Source: Paraeggerthella hongkongensis
GTDB taxonomy: Bacteria > Actinomycetota > Coriobacteriia > Coriobacteriales > Eggerthellaceae
Direction: 5' to 3'
NCBI RefSeq assembly: GCF_003340345.1
Contig: NZ_PPTQ01000006.1
Span: 62,001 to 126,000 of the forward strand
DNA: 64,000 bases
Shown here: positions 53,036 to 60,950 of the stretch, one piece after another
Layout of the letters: each line of letters begins with the position of its first letter
How positions within the stretch are numbered: position 1 is the stretch's first letter
Notes under the pieces: generated by a model
Databases searched by the model: none
What the model was told of the DNA's origin: nothing
What the model saw: only the letters and a program-made list of their open reading frames with translations
Translations under genes and position numbers: made by a program

Positions 53036-53241
53036 GCGCACGAAAAACCTCCATCGCTGGCAGGTTTTCACGGTTTGAGGTCGTTGAACCCCGCCGGACG
53101 GGCTCTCGCAAAAGAGCAGTGCAATAGCCCAAGGCCATGACCAGGCAAAATAAAAAGCAAGCCTCATGACAGAAAGAACGACGCGCCGCCCGACAACCCC
53201 TAAACGCCAAAACCTGCCAGCGATGGCGGTTTTTCGTGCGC
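53036..53241. repeat. 206-bp inverted-repeat element, copy 2
   Basis: Arms 53036-53084 and 53193-53241, 49 bases each, with a 108-base centre, exactly the dimensions of copies 1 and 3. The centre holds GACCAGGCAAAATAAAAAG at the same offset as GACCAG in copy 3. It ends about 90 bases before the stop of the PfkB kinase gene. Confidence 0.88.
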
Positions 53242-53329
53242 ACACCCCTTCGCGAGCGAACGCGAGACCCCGCAAGCGGAGCGCCGCCTTCATCGACGGC
53301 AACCTCGCAGCCGAATTGCAGGCGCGTCG

Positions 53330-54256
53330 CTACAGCGCCACGCCCAACCGAGCGAACGCCTCGTCAGAAAGCGTTGCGCCCTCAACCGAGCATACGCCAG
53401 ACGCCACCTTGTTCGCAAGCTCAAGCGATTCCTTCCACGAACGGCCCGCAGCGCGCGCAGCCGCAAGCGCGCCCAGATGAGCATCGCCCGCTCCCACGGT
53501 ATCGACCACGCGAACCGCCTCCGTTGCAACGTTGGCAAAACAAGCGTCCGGCCCTTCAAGCACAAAGGAGCCGGCAGCACCCGCCGTGATGACTACGGCG
53601 TTTTCGCAAGCTGCAGCCAGAACGCGAGCCGCATCTTCAAGCGTCGAGCAACCGGTGTACGCAAGGGCCTCCTGATCGTTCAGGTGCCAGATGGGGCGAA
53701 GCGCGTTGATGCGCGCGTGCTTCTCCGGCCCCACGCCCAAAATGCGCGGACCGGGCGCATAGAAGAACTGGATTTCGGGATGCTCTTCAAAGAACTCGAT
53801 GATAGCGTTGCCGCCGGAACCCTCTATCTCGTATCCGCTGGCAAGACCGCATGAAACATGCGCAGCGTCGATGACGTCGAACCACGACCGCTCGAAGTAG
53901 CGCTCGACGCCCGGCGAAGTGATCATCGTGCGCTGTCCATCAGGCTCGACCAAGCACGTGCAAGATCCGTTGTCGCGGCCTTTCACGCGCAACGGCGCCT
54001 GCAAGCCGCGCTGCGCAAGCGCACCTTCTACAAACCCTGCGTAGATACCCTCGCCCACGGGCGCAAACAAGGTGCAGTCGGCCCCCAACTGGCGCGCAGC
54101 GTTCGCAGAGTTGAACGCGCAGCCTCCCACGACGGCGCGCGACGACTCGACCACCACGCCTTCGCCCGAGGCCGGCAGCGCCGGTACGCAGCACACCACG
54201 TCCACCATAATGGCCCCCACCGCCAGAACCGCATTGCGCGCTTTCGAAGCCCCCAT
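53330..54256 (-). CDS. PfkB-family sugar kinase
   Basis: 308 residues from ATG 54256, with GGGGGAG before it. PfkB signature 1 is GGCAFNSANAARQLGADC and signature 2 is DTVGAGDAHLGAL, with the catalytic Asp in GAGD. It should phosphorylate a sugar, nucleoside or similar alcohol with ATP. The ribokinase-like N-terminus (AVGAIMVDVVCCVP) is intact. No sugar transporter is adjacent, and the APC permease upstream is separated by a hairpin. Confidence 0.9.
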   Translation of the reverse strand: MGASKARNAVLAVGAIMVDVVCCVPALPASGEGVVVESSRAVVGGCAFNSANAARQLGADCTLFAPVGEGIYAGFVEGALAQRGLQAPLRVKGRDNGSCTCLVEPDGQRTMITSPGVERYFERSWFDVIDAAHVSCGLASGYEIEGSGGNAIIEFFEEHPEIQFFYAPGPRILGVGPEKHARINALRPIWHLNDQEALAYTGCSTLEDAARVLAAACENAVVITAGAAGSFVLEGPDACFANVATEAVRVVDTVGAGDAHLGALAAARAAGRSWKESLELANKVASGVCSVEGATLSDEAFARLGVAL

Positions 54257-54384
54257 CGCTCCCCCTTCGCGTAGATCCGCCTTGATCAGCATAGTATACC
54301 GACACCCGCGCGAGCCGCTGCGCAGGCAAACGCAAAGCGCCGTCGCGCGCCAAGCGAACGCACCAACCCGAACGGCAAAGCGGG

Positions 54385-54412
54385 CGACCCGAAGGCCGCC
54401 CGCTCAACAATC
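54385..54412 (-). terminator. Hairpin after the APC permease gene
   Basis: GCGGGCG pairs with CGCCCGC around ACCCGAAGGC, just past the permease stop on the minus strand. It separates the permease from the kinase gene. Confidence 0.55.
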
Positions 54413-54425
54413 AATCGCCTGTGCG

Positions 54426-55820
54426 CTACACTTCCAGATGCTTGAACGCCTCCGGAACCTCCTTGTAGCCCTTCGATTTCACCGCGCCGATAATCAGGCC
54501 GATGACCATCCAGGAAATGCCCACCGCATAAGTCTGCAAATCAAACCCGGTGAACACGTACACCAGAATGAATATGCCGAGCCAAGGGCAAATCAGGTAC
54601 TTCACCACGTCGCCGAACGAAGAGCGCTTCTTTTCCTTCACGAAGAAGAACAAGAACACGGCAAAGTTCAACAGCACGAACGACGACAGCGCGCCGAAGT
54701 TCACGAATGCCACCAGTGTGGTCATATCCAAGAACATGGGCAGAATCAAGGACACAACGCCCAATGCAATAGACGCAATGTAGGGCGTCTGGAACTTCGG
54801 GTGAACCTTGCCGAAGATGCGCGGGATCACGCCGTCGCGGCCCATGGAGTACAGCAGGCGAGAAGAAGCAAGCTGCGCGTTCATGATGTTGGCGATACCA
54901 ACAGCCACGATATTCACAACGAGCAGCAGCTTGTACAGAACGGGACCGCCCGCCATAAGCGCTGCGTTAAAGAATCCCATTTCGGGATCAACCTGCGAAA
55001 CGTCGGGCTGAATGAGCGCGGCGACGTAGGTCTGCGCCACGAACACGACCACCATGATGCACAAAGCGATGAGGATGCCCTTGCCGATGGTCTTTTCGGG
55101 CTTCACGGTTTCCTCGGCCAACGTGGACATGCCGTCGAAGCCAAGGAACGACAGGCATGCAATGGAAACCGCCGTCGCTATAAAGTGCGCATCAACCTTA
55201 CCCGGCTGATAGATGGGGTCGATCGTCAGCTGACCAGCACCGCCGCCGCCCAAAACGAAGCTCGTGCCAATAGCGATGAACGCGATAACGGCCAGGATCT
55301 CAACAACGAAGATAACCCAGTCCACGCCCTTCGTCATCTGAATGCCGCGAATGTTCACGAACGTGTTGAACACCACGAACACAACAACCCACAGATACCA
55401 CGGGCTTCCCGGAACAAGCGCAACGCCCCAGTTCGCCACCATAACCAGCAGCAACGACGGAACGAACACGTAGTCCAACAAAATGAGCCAACCAGCCATG
55501 AAGCCTACGTGGGGATTGATGCCGCGCTGCACATACGAATACACCGATCCCGCAATGGGAAAGCGCTTCGACATGCGCATGTAGCTCATAGCCGTAAAGC
55601 TGATAGCCACGAAGCCTACGATGTACACGAGCGGCGTCATGCCGCCGCTGGCGATTTGGATTTCGCCGTAGATGGACTGCGGAGCAATGATAACCATGAA
55701 CAACACGCCGTACAAAACGACGTCGCGCAAGGTCATACCCCTTCGCAGTTCTTGCTTGTAGCCGAACTGCTCGATGCTCTCTCCGGACGCTTTCGCCGGA
55801 GAATCGGTTTGAGCCGACAT
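54426..55820 (-). CDS. APC-family amino acid/polyamine permease
   Basis: 464 residues, about 12 membrane helices, with the APC first-helix motif IIAPQSIYGEIQIASGGMTP and the helix-6 stretch LSFLGFDGMSTLAEE. Spacing and the FGFDG-like sequence resemble polyamine or amino acid importers such as PuuP. GTAAGGGGG precedes the start. Its neighbours (acetamidase/formamidase and NSS symporter) suggest a small region for uptake and deamidation of nitrogen compounds. Confidence 0.9.
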   Translation of the reverse strand: MSAQTDSPAKASGESIEQFGYKQELRRGMTLRDVVLYGVLFMVIIAPQSIYGEIQIASGGMTPLVYIVGFVAISFTAMSYMRMSKRFPIAGSVYSYVQRGINPHVGFMAGWLILLDYVFVPSLLLVMVANWGVALVPGSPWYLWVVVFVVFNTFVNIRGIQMTKGVDWVIFVVEILAVIAFIAIGTSFVLGGGGAGQLTIDPIYQPGKVDAHFIATAVSIACLSFLGFDGMSTLAEETVKPEKTIGKGILIALCIMVVVFVAQTYVAALIQPDVSQVDPEMGFFNAALMAGGPVLYKLLLVVNIVAVGIANIMNAQLASSRLLYSMGRDGVIPRIFGKVHPKFQTPYIASIALGVVSLILPMFLDMTTLVAFVNFGALSSFVLLNFAVFLFFFVKEKKRSSFGDVVKYLICPWLGIFILVYVFTGFDLQTYAVGISWMVIGLIIGAVKSKGYKEVPEAFKHLEV

Positions 55821-55989
55821 AGTCGGTCCCCCTTACTAACGTGCAGCCGAAGCCGCCTCTTCCTTCGCCGCTCCGCTGCACTAAAGCGCTGCAACCCAGC
55901 GCGCTTGCGCAGCAAAGCGCATCCTCGAATTATCGCGCTACCTTGTCATCGAATCCACAACTTTTTTGTAAACGGACGCTTACATAATT

Positions 55990-56013
55990 GGAGCCGGGAA
56001 TTCACCCGGCTCC
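55990..56013 (-). terminator. Terminator hairpin after the acetamidase/formamidase gene
   Basis: GGAGCCGGG (55990-55998) pairs perfectly with CCCGGCTCC (56005-56013) around AATTCA. AT-rich sequence follows on the minus strand. Confidence 0.75.
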
Positions 56014-56040
56014 AACAGCGCCCTTCCCGGTAAAACGCGC

Positions 56041-56952
56041 TTACGGCTGGGGAACCAGCGGCGGGAACTGCGGCAACTTCGGCGTCCCAACGCGCAGGCT
56101 CAGCTGAACCTCGCAGGGCTTGCACGCCTGAGACAACTCTACGTCGCTTTGCACCGACATGTACATGTAGGTGTCGATAGCGTCCCAACCCGTAATGCGC
56201 ATGAGCAAACGCTGCATCTCCTTGGAGCCGTTCATCAGGGCCTCGTCAAACTCCTGAGCGCTCGCGTTCACGTACCACTTGCCGTGCGGGCCAAACGTCT
56301 CGAGCACGGGCCAGTTCAACTCGAAATCCTTCACCAGCGACACCTTCACCGTAATGTCGGCAGCAATCTCGATGCCCGTGCCGCACAGTTCGGCGTCGCC
56401 CATGGTTGCGTGCACGTCGCCCATTTGGAGCAGCGCGCCCGGCACGCGCACGGGGAAGTACATGCGAGTTCCCTTGGTGATCAGTTTGTTGTCAAGATTG
56501 CCCCCATGAGCACCCACGAAACCGTCGATGACATCCTCGCCGTCGGGCGCGGTTCCTATAACCCCGATCATGGGGTCGATGGGGAATTTAACGCCGTTGA
56601 ACTCGGCCATGCCGTCTTTGATGGGGATGATCTTGCTGCGGTAGTCGGTCGATTCGAACAACGGTCCGCAGTGGTCATCGGTTGCGATAACGCCCTGGTC
56701 AGCCACCTGCACGTCGTAAATGTCAACCACCAGCACGTCACCTGGCTGGGCACCTTCCACGTACACGGGACCAGCAGCCGGATTGGTGAACCCGTACGAG
56801 AAGTTCAAGTCCTTCATGGTGACGTCTTCGGTAGGAATGCGTCCGGCAAAGCAATCCTGCGTCTTGAACAGCAAAACCTCGCCCGGCTGCGCGGTGTAGC
56901 AAGGCGCATTGTCCTTGGAAAACTTAATGACCTGATCTTCGATGACCTGCAT
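56041..56952 (-). CDS. Acetamidase/formamidase family protein
   Basis: 303 residues of the FmdA/AmdA family: NPAAGPVYVEGAQPGDVLVV, then the metal-site GAHGGNLDNKLI and LQMGDVHATMGDAELCGTGI. The enzymes hydrolyse formamide or acetamide to the acid and ammonia. CAAGGAGG precedes the ATG. The NSS symporter gene lies just upstream on the same strand (about 57 bases), so the two may be co-transcribed and supply nitrogen. Confidence 0.92.
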   Translation of the reverse strand: MQVIEDQVIKFSKDNAPCYTAQPGEVLLFKTQDCFAGRIPTEDVTMKDLNFSYGFTNPAAGPVYVEGAQPGDVLVVDIYDVQVADQGVIATDDHCGPLFESTDYRSKIIPIKDGMAEFNGVKFPIDPMIGVIGTAPDGEDVIDGFVGAHGGNLDNKLITKGTRMYFPVRVPGALLQMGDVHATMGDAELCGTGIEIAADITVKVSLVKDFELNWPVLETFGPHGKWYVNASAQEFDEALMNGSKEMQRLLMRITGWDAIDTYMYMSVQSDVELSQACKPCEVQLSLRVGTPKLPQFPPLVPQP

Positions 56953-57009
56953 GATGCCTTCATCCTCCTTGGGTTGACGATTCGTCCAGTATATTCCTTC
57001 AGCGTTCCG

Positions 57010-58449
57010 CTACGCCATACCCAGCCATACCGCCACTTTCGGTGCATACCCCATAACGAAAATGATCAGAATCAGCGAGGGGATGCCGAACTTCAACCAC
57101 GGAAGCGACCATGCCGGGAACTTCAGCCCCTTGCCCGTGTCGGCTTCGGCCAGGAAGTTCTCCCAACCCCACCCGCTTTTCGTGACGCAGAACAGCACGA
57201 AGAACAGGCTGCCCAGCGGCAGCAGGTTGTTCGACACAATGAAGTCCTCGATAGACTGGATGTCGCCGATAGCCGGAATGGTGACGCCCGCGAGCACGTT
57301 GAATCCAAGAGCGCACGGAAGACTGAGCACCGTCACCAGAATAGCCGTGCGAGCAACGGCCACCTTGCGACTCCAACCCCACTTGTCCATAGACCAGCTG
57401 ATCAGGTTTTCGAACACCGCAATGATGGTGGACAGGGCGGCAAAGCTCATGAACACGAAGAACAGCGCGCCCCACAGCTGACCCATGGGCATTTGATTGA
57501 ACACGCTAGGAAGCGTAACGAACACCAAGCCCGGACCGCTGCCCGGCTCAACCGCAAACGCGAAGCATGCAGGAAAGATGATGAGACCGGCCATAAGGGC
57601 AACCGCCGTATCCAAGCCGCAGATGCGCAGGGCCTCGCCCGTGAGCGAGCGCTCTTTGCCGATGTAGCTGCCGAAGATCTCCATGGCGGCGATGCCCAGC
57701 GAAAGCGTGAAGAACGCCTGGCCCATAGCCGCGTACACGGCGTCGCCGAACGTAGCCCATTGCTCCGCAGGCGTTGCCCCGGCGAACAGCTTGCCAAAGT
57801 CGGGGATCAGGTAGAACTCGAGGCCCTCCAAGCCGCCCGGCAGGGTAACGGCGCGCGCCACCAACACCACCATGATGCCCAGAAGGCACACCATCATCAC
57901 CTTGGTGATACGCTCGACGCCTTTCTGCAAGCCCAGGCTGCATACCAAGAAGCCTAAAACGATGACCACCAGCATCCAGCCCACCAATTCGGTGGGGTTC
58001 GCCAGCATGTCGTTGAACACCTGGCCGACACCCGCGCTATCAAGGCCGTTGAACGCGCCGGTTCCCATTTTCACCACGAAGGAAAGCATCCAGCCGCCCA
58101 CGGTGGTGTAGAACATCATGAGCACCATGCACCCGATGTAGCCCCACCACGAGAACCAATGCCACTTCCGCGAAGGCTGCAGCGTATCGAACGCAAGCGC
58201 CGCGCTTTTTTGGCTGGCACGGCCCACGGCGAACTCCATGACCATGACGGGCAGACCCAGAATGATCAAAAAGACCAGGTACATAAGCACGAAGGCCGCG
58301 CCGCCGTACTCGCCCACGATGTAGGGGAAACGCCACACGTTTCCCAAGCCGATAGCGCATCCGGCGCTGATCAGGATAAAGCCCAACCGCGACGCGAATC
58401 GCTCACGGTCGGCGGTTTGCACGCCACCCGTCCCCTTGCCCTCGCTCAT
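57010..58449 (-). CDS. Sodium:neurotransmitter symporter (NSS) family transporter
   Basis: 479 residues, 11-12 membrane helices. The NSS helix-1 signature is clear: AGCAIGLGNVWRFPYIVGEY, with GGAAFVLMYL next. Helix 6 carries FFTLSLGIAAMEIFGSYI. It should import an amino acid with Na+. GAGGAGCG precedes the start. The downstream amidase gene follows closely, so the two could be expressed together. Confidence 0.93.
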   Translation of the reverse strand: MSEGKGTGGVQTADRERFASRLGFILISAGCAIGLGNVWRFPYIVGEYGGAAFVLMYLVFLIILGLPVMVMEFAVGRASQKSAALAFDTLQPSRKWHWFSWWGYIGCMVLMMFYTTVGGWMLSFVVKMGTGAFNGLDSAGVGQVFNDMLANPTELVGWMLVVIVLGFLVCSLGLQKGVERITKVMMVCLLGIMVVLVARAVTLPGGLEGLEFYLIPDFGKLFAGATPAEQWATFGDAVYAAMGQAFFTLSLGIAAMEIFGSYIGKERSLTGEALRICGLDTAVALMAGLIIFPACFAFAVEPGSGPGLVFVTLPSVFNQMPMGQLWGALFFVFMSFAALSTIIAVFENLISWSMDKWGWSRKVAVARTAILVTVLSLPCALGFNVLAGVTIPAIGDIQSIEDFIVSNNLLPLGSLFFVLFCVTKSGWGWENFLAEADTGKGLKFPAWSLPWLKFGIPSLILIIFVMGYAPKVAVWLGMA

Positions 58450-58705
58450 ACCACGCTCCTCTTGCAGATATTTGCACGCACCTGTCTGTTAGCAAAACGC
58501 TGCAATTGTAGCGCAAAAAGGTGGGAGAACCCGGCTGCGAGCCGCAATATGCCTGTTCGATCGGGCGAAACGACCGACGCAGCCTACGCAATCGGAAGAG
58601 CGGCGGGCCGGGGCGACCGGGGCTGGAAACAGGGCTGCAGCCGAAGGCGGAGGTAGGGCGTGGCCACAATCGAGGGCGGAGGCGCGGCTGAAAGCGGGAC
58701 GTGCT
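58450..58705. other. Gap between the NSS and DUF308 genes
   Basis: GC-rich non-coding sequence with several CGGCGG and GGGGC runs. I see no gene, repeat or convincing hairpin. Confidence 0.4.
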
Positions 58706-59254
58706 CTAACGTAGGTCTTTCGAGGCTTGTGCGAGCCTGCGCTCGATGACCAGGTCGCCAACACCCTTCACGATAAGCAGCACGCCAAGCATCAGGACGA
58801 ATGCCGCCGTGGTTTCGAAGGGGTTGACCACGATAACCACGCCGCCGATGGCCACGGCGGCGCTTATCACCAGCGAAGCGATCCACGTGCTGCCCTGATA
58901 CGCGCGCAACTCGATGGAGCGAATCGCGTTCACAACGCCGCCGACAAGCAGCAGGATGCCCAAGATCAGCGAGAAGAACCCGGCAACGGCCTGCGGGAAC
59001 AAAAACACGAGCAGCGCCAGCACCAACAGCACGACCGCACTAGTAAGCACTCCGGCAGACCGATAACGGCCGCTCGAGGAGCGAAAGTAGGAAAACAGCG
59101 ACGCAGCACCGGAAACAGCAAGGTACAGAGCCAGCAGATAGACCACGGTGAGCACCGTCGCTCCCGGCCAAAATGCCAAAAGCAAGCCCAGCGCAATAGA
59201 CAGAACGGCCTGCACCAAAATATTGGAACGGATTACGTCGATGAACGACTTCAT
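58706..59254 (-). CDS. DUF308/HdeD-family membrane protein
   Basis: 182 residues in about six membrane helices arranged as three hairpins (ALGLLLAFWPG, LLVLALLVFLFPQ, IGGVVIVVNPF), the internal repeat typical of HdeD/DUF308. In enterobacteria HdeD is linked to acid resistance at high density, but the function here is unknown. GATGGAGG precedes the ATG. Confidence 0.88.
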   Translation of the reverse strand: MKSFIDVIRSNILVQAVLSIALGLLLAFWPGATVLTVVYLLALYLAVSGAASLFSYFRSSSGRYRSAGVLTSAVVLLVLALLVFLFPQAVAGFFSLILGILLLVGGVVNAIRSIELRAYQGSTWIASLVISAAVAIGGVVIVVNPFETTAAFVLMLGVLLIVKGVGDLVIERRLAQASKDLR

Positions 59255-59692
59255 AGCTTGCCTCCATCTGATTGGCTATTTGTCGAGCTACCTGCATAAT
59301 ACTCCCGGATGAACGCACGATACAAAACTGATGAACGACGGTTTTCTTCACGCAACGCGCCGCAGCAAGCAGAACCTTGCCGAAGAACGCGCCGCACCAG
59401 ACCGAATGCGTCGCATCGACGCTTAACGCAGAGAAGTCGAAGGAGCACCGCCCGACTAAACTGAGGCGGCTTGTCTGCTTGAGGCCATTTGCCCACTGCG
59501 CATTAAGCCGAAGCCATGCGCCCAGGCGCAGCGGGCATCGCGTTGATCCAGTCGAAGCTGTATCCAATTATGAACATTCTATGAATTGCCAGAAATCGTT
59601 TGCTTCTTATACTGAATGCTAGTAATATTCATTTTCGCCGCTTTTCCTGTTTGAAGGCACTTCGGGCAGGAAGGGTAGGCGCAACACAATGT
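59255..59692. other. Gap between the DUF308 gene and tRNA-Met
   Basis: No gene is supported in these 440 bases. The last 120 bases are AT-richer (TATGAACATTCTATG, ATGCTAGTAATATTC) and probably contain the tRNA promoter. Confidence 0.4.
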
Positions 59693-59769
59693 TGCGGGGT
59701 GGAGCAGTCTGGTAGCTCGCCGGGCTCATAACCCGGAGGCCGTAGGTTCAAATCCTGCCCCCGCGACCA
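59693..59769 (+). tRNA. Initiator tRNA-Met (CAT)
   Basis: 77 bases with encoded CCA. The acceptor stem is GCGGGG/CCCCGC with positions 1 and 72 not Watson-Crick paired. The anticodon stem has the three G-C pairs typical of initiators (CCGGG CTCATAA CCCGG), and the T-arm reads TAGGTTCAAATCCTG. A terminator follows at once. Confidence 0.95.
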
Positions 59770-59780
59770 TAAAACTTGCA

Positions 59781-59817
59781 GCAGGTCAACCAAAGAAAAC
59801 GGTTGACCTGCTTTTTT
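59781..59817 (+). terminator. Rho-independent terminator after tRNA-Met
   Basis: GCAGGTCAACC (59781-59791) pairs perfectly with GGTTGACCTGC (59801-59811), followed by TTTTTT. Confidence 0.93.
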
Positions 59818-60022
59818 GTTGGTCGAAACCGCCAGCGGCAACCCCGGACCCGACTCCTTGACTCGGAACTTCCCCTTGCCTCTCCTGTACGAATAACCGG
59901 ACGGCACCCGCAAACGCACTCTTGGCGCAGACCCGCTCCCGCGCATATCACCTCGGCATGTCGCATCCGATGCAACGCGAGCACGTGCTCGTGCAAGACT
60001 TTCGTCGCCTGCAGGCAAGCCC
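59818..60022. other. Gap before the third 206-bp element
   Basis: No gene is visible. It includes a perfect 14-base palindrome CGAGCACGTGCTCG at 59978-59991. The rest is unremarkable GC-rich spacer. Confidence 0.4.
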
Positions 60023-60228
60023 GCGCACGAAAAACCGCTCCCGCTGGCAGGTTTTGACGGTTAGAGGTCGTTTGGTTCAGCAAGACGAGGGCCAACGGAA
60101 GCGCGATGCGACGTCTCGGCTCTGTGACCAGGGGAAACAAAATACGAGCGGAGCAGCAGCGGAAACAGCGCCCGGTCCGACGACCCCTAAACGTCAAAAC
60201 CTGCCAGCGAGAGCGGTTTTTCGTGCGC
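60023..60228. repeat. 206-bp inverted-repeat element, copy 3
   Basis: Arms 60023-60071 and 60180-60228 with a 108-base centre. The centre carries GCGATGCGACG (offset 32-42) and GACCAGG (offset 55-61). When copy 1's centre is reverse-complemented, ACGATGCGACG and GACCAGG fall at the same offsets. It lies between two tRNA genes. Confidence 0.88.
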
Positions 60229-60332
60229 AAACGGGCCGCGGCGGGGTAACTCCAGGGACGCATCACAGAAACCTGGGCGAATCGCCCGAATCCGTGCCCA
60301 CGCCCGTGCCCGCGGCCGAGATCGGATTCAGC

Positions 60333-60440
60333 CGCACACCGTGCGGCGCGTGCTGCACACCGTGCGGCGCGTGGCACGTGCTGTGCACACCGTACGCCGC
60401 ATGGCGCACACCGTGCAGCGCATGCTGCACGCCACGCGCA
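60333..60440. repeat. Tandem CACACCGTGCGGCGCGTG repeats beside copy 3
   Basis: Four to five imperfect units of about 21-30 bases starting GCACACCGT repeat without a break (about 60334, 60355, 60385, 60406 and 60427). They vary by point changes and one small insertion (GCACGTGCTGT). No coding function is supported. Confidence 0.75.
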
Positions 60441-60546
60441 ACAGCCTCCGCAGCCGTGCCCGGCGCCCCTTCCCCGGCCGGTCCCCCACGCCTCCTGCTC
60501 CATACATGCAAAAAGGCCCCTGGAACCAGAGGCCTTGCAATTCAAA

Positions 60547-60633
60547 TGGTGCGGGCGAGAGGACTTGAACCTCCATGGGGTTGCCCCCATACGGACCTGA
60601 ACCGTACGCGTCTGCCAATTCCGCCACGCCCGC
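60547..60633 (-). tRNA. tRNA-Leu (CAG)
   Basis: 87 bases with encoded CCA. The acceptor stem GCGGGCG/CGCCCGC is perfect, the anticodon loop is TTCAGGT, and there is a long variable arm (TGGGGGCAACCCCA) as in leucine tRNAs. The T-arm reads GAGGTTCAAGTCCTC. Confidence 0.95.
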
Positions 60634-60898
60634 ACAAATCGTGCTTCTTCCGAAGCGGTTGAATATGTTACCGGATTCGCTTTGCAAACGCAAGAACAAA
60701 TTTCCGCTATTTTCTACGCACTCTCAAACGCAGCTTTCACGCTCGCAGCAAGCCGAACTCGCCGGTCGCCCAACACGCGCAAACGCCCACGGCAAGCCGT
60801 CAAAACCCACTTCCGAACAACGGGCTCGTCAGCTTCGCCTCGCACTCGCTATGCTACACTCGAAAACAAAACGATGCCTTCACCACCCATACCACGTG

Positions 60899-60927
60899 GC
60901 CCTCGCCTCGCAAGAAGCGAGGGCCTG
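60899..60927 (+). promoter_or_regulatory. Hairpin in the leader of the PAS-GGDEF gene
   Basis: GGCCCTCGC pairs with GCGAGGGCC around CTCGCAAGAA, 24 bases before the start and just ahead of the ribosome site. A c-di-GMP riboswitch was considered, but the conserved core is not visible. It may be an attenuator or the end of an upstream transcript. Confidence 0.4.
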
Positions 60928-60950
60928 CCGGCCGAAGGGGAACGACCGTC

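Noticed and set aside
60333-60440. CRISPR array beside copy 3
   Set aside because: Units are contiguous with no unique spacers; a plain degenerate tandem repeat.
59748-60635. 295-codon minus-strand frame over both tRNAs and copy 3 of the element
   Set aside because: It overlaps two certain tRNA genes and repeat DNA; an artefact of stop-poor sequence.
60899-60927. c-di-GMP riboswitch before the PAS-GGDEF gene
   Set aside because: Only a simple hairpin is present; the conserved GEMM core was not found.
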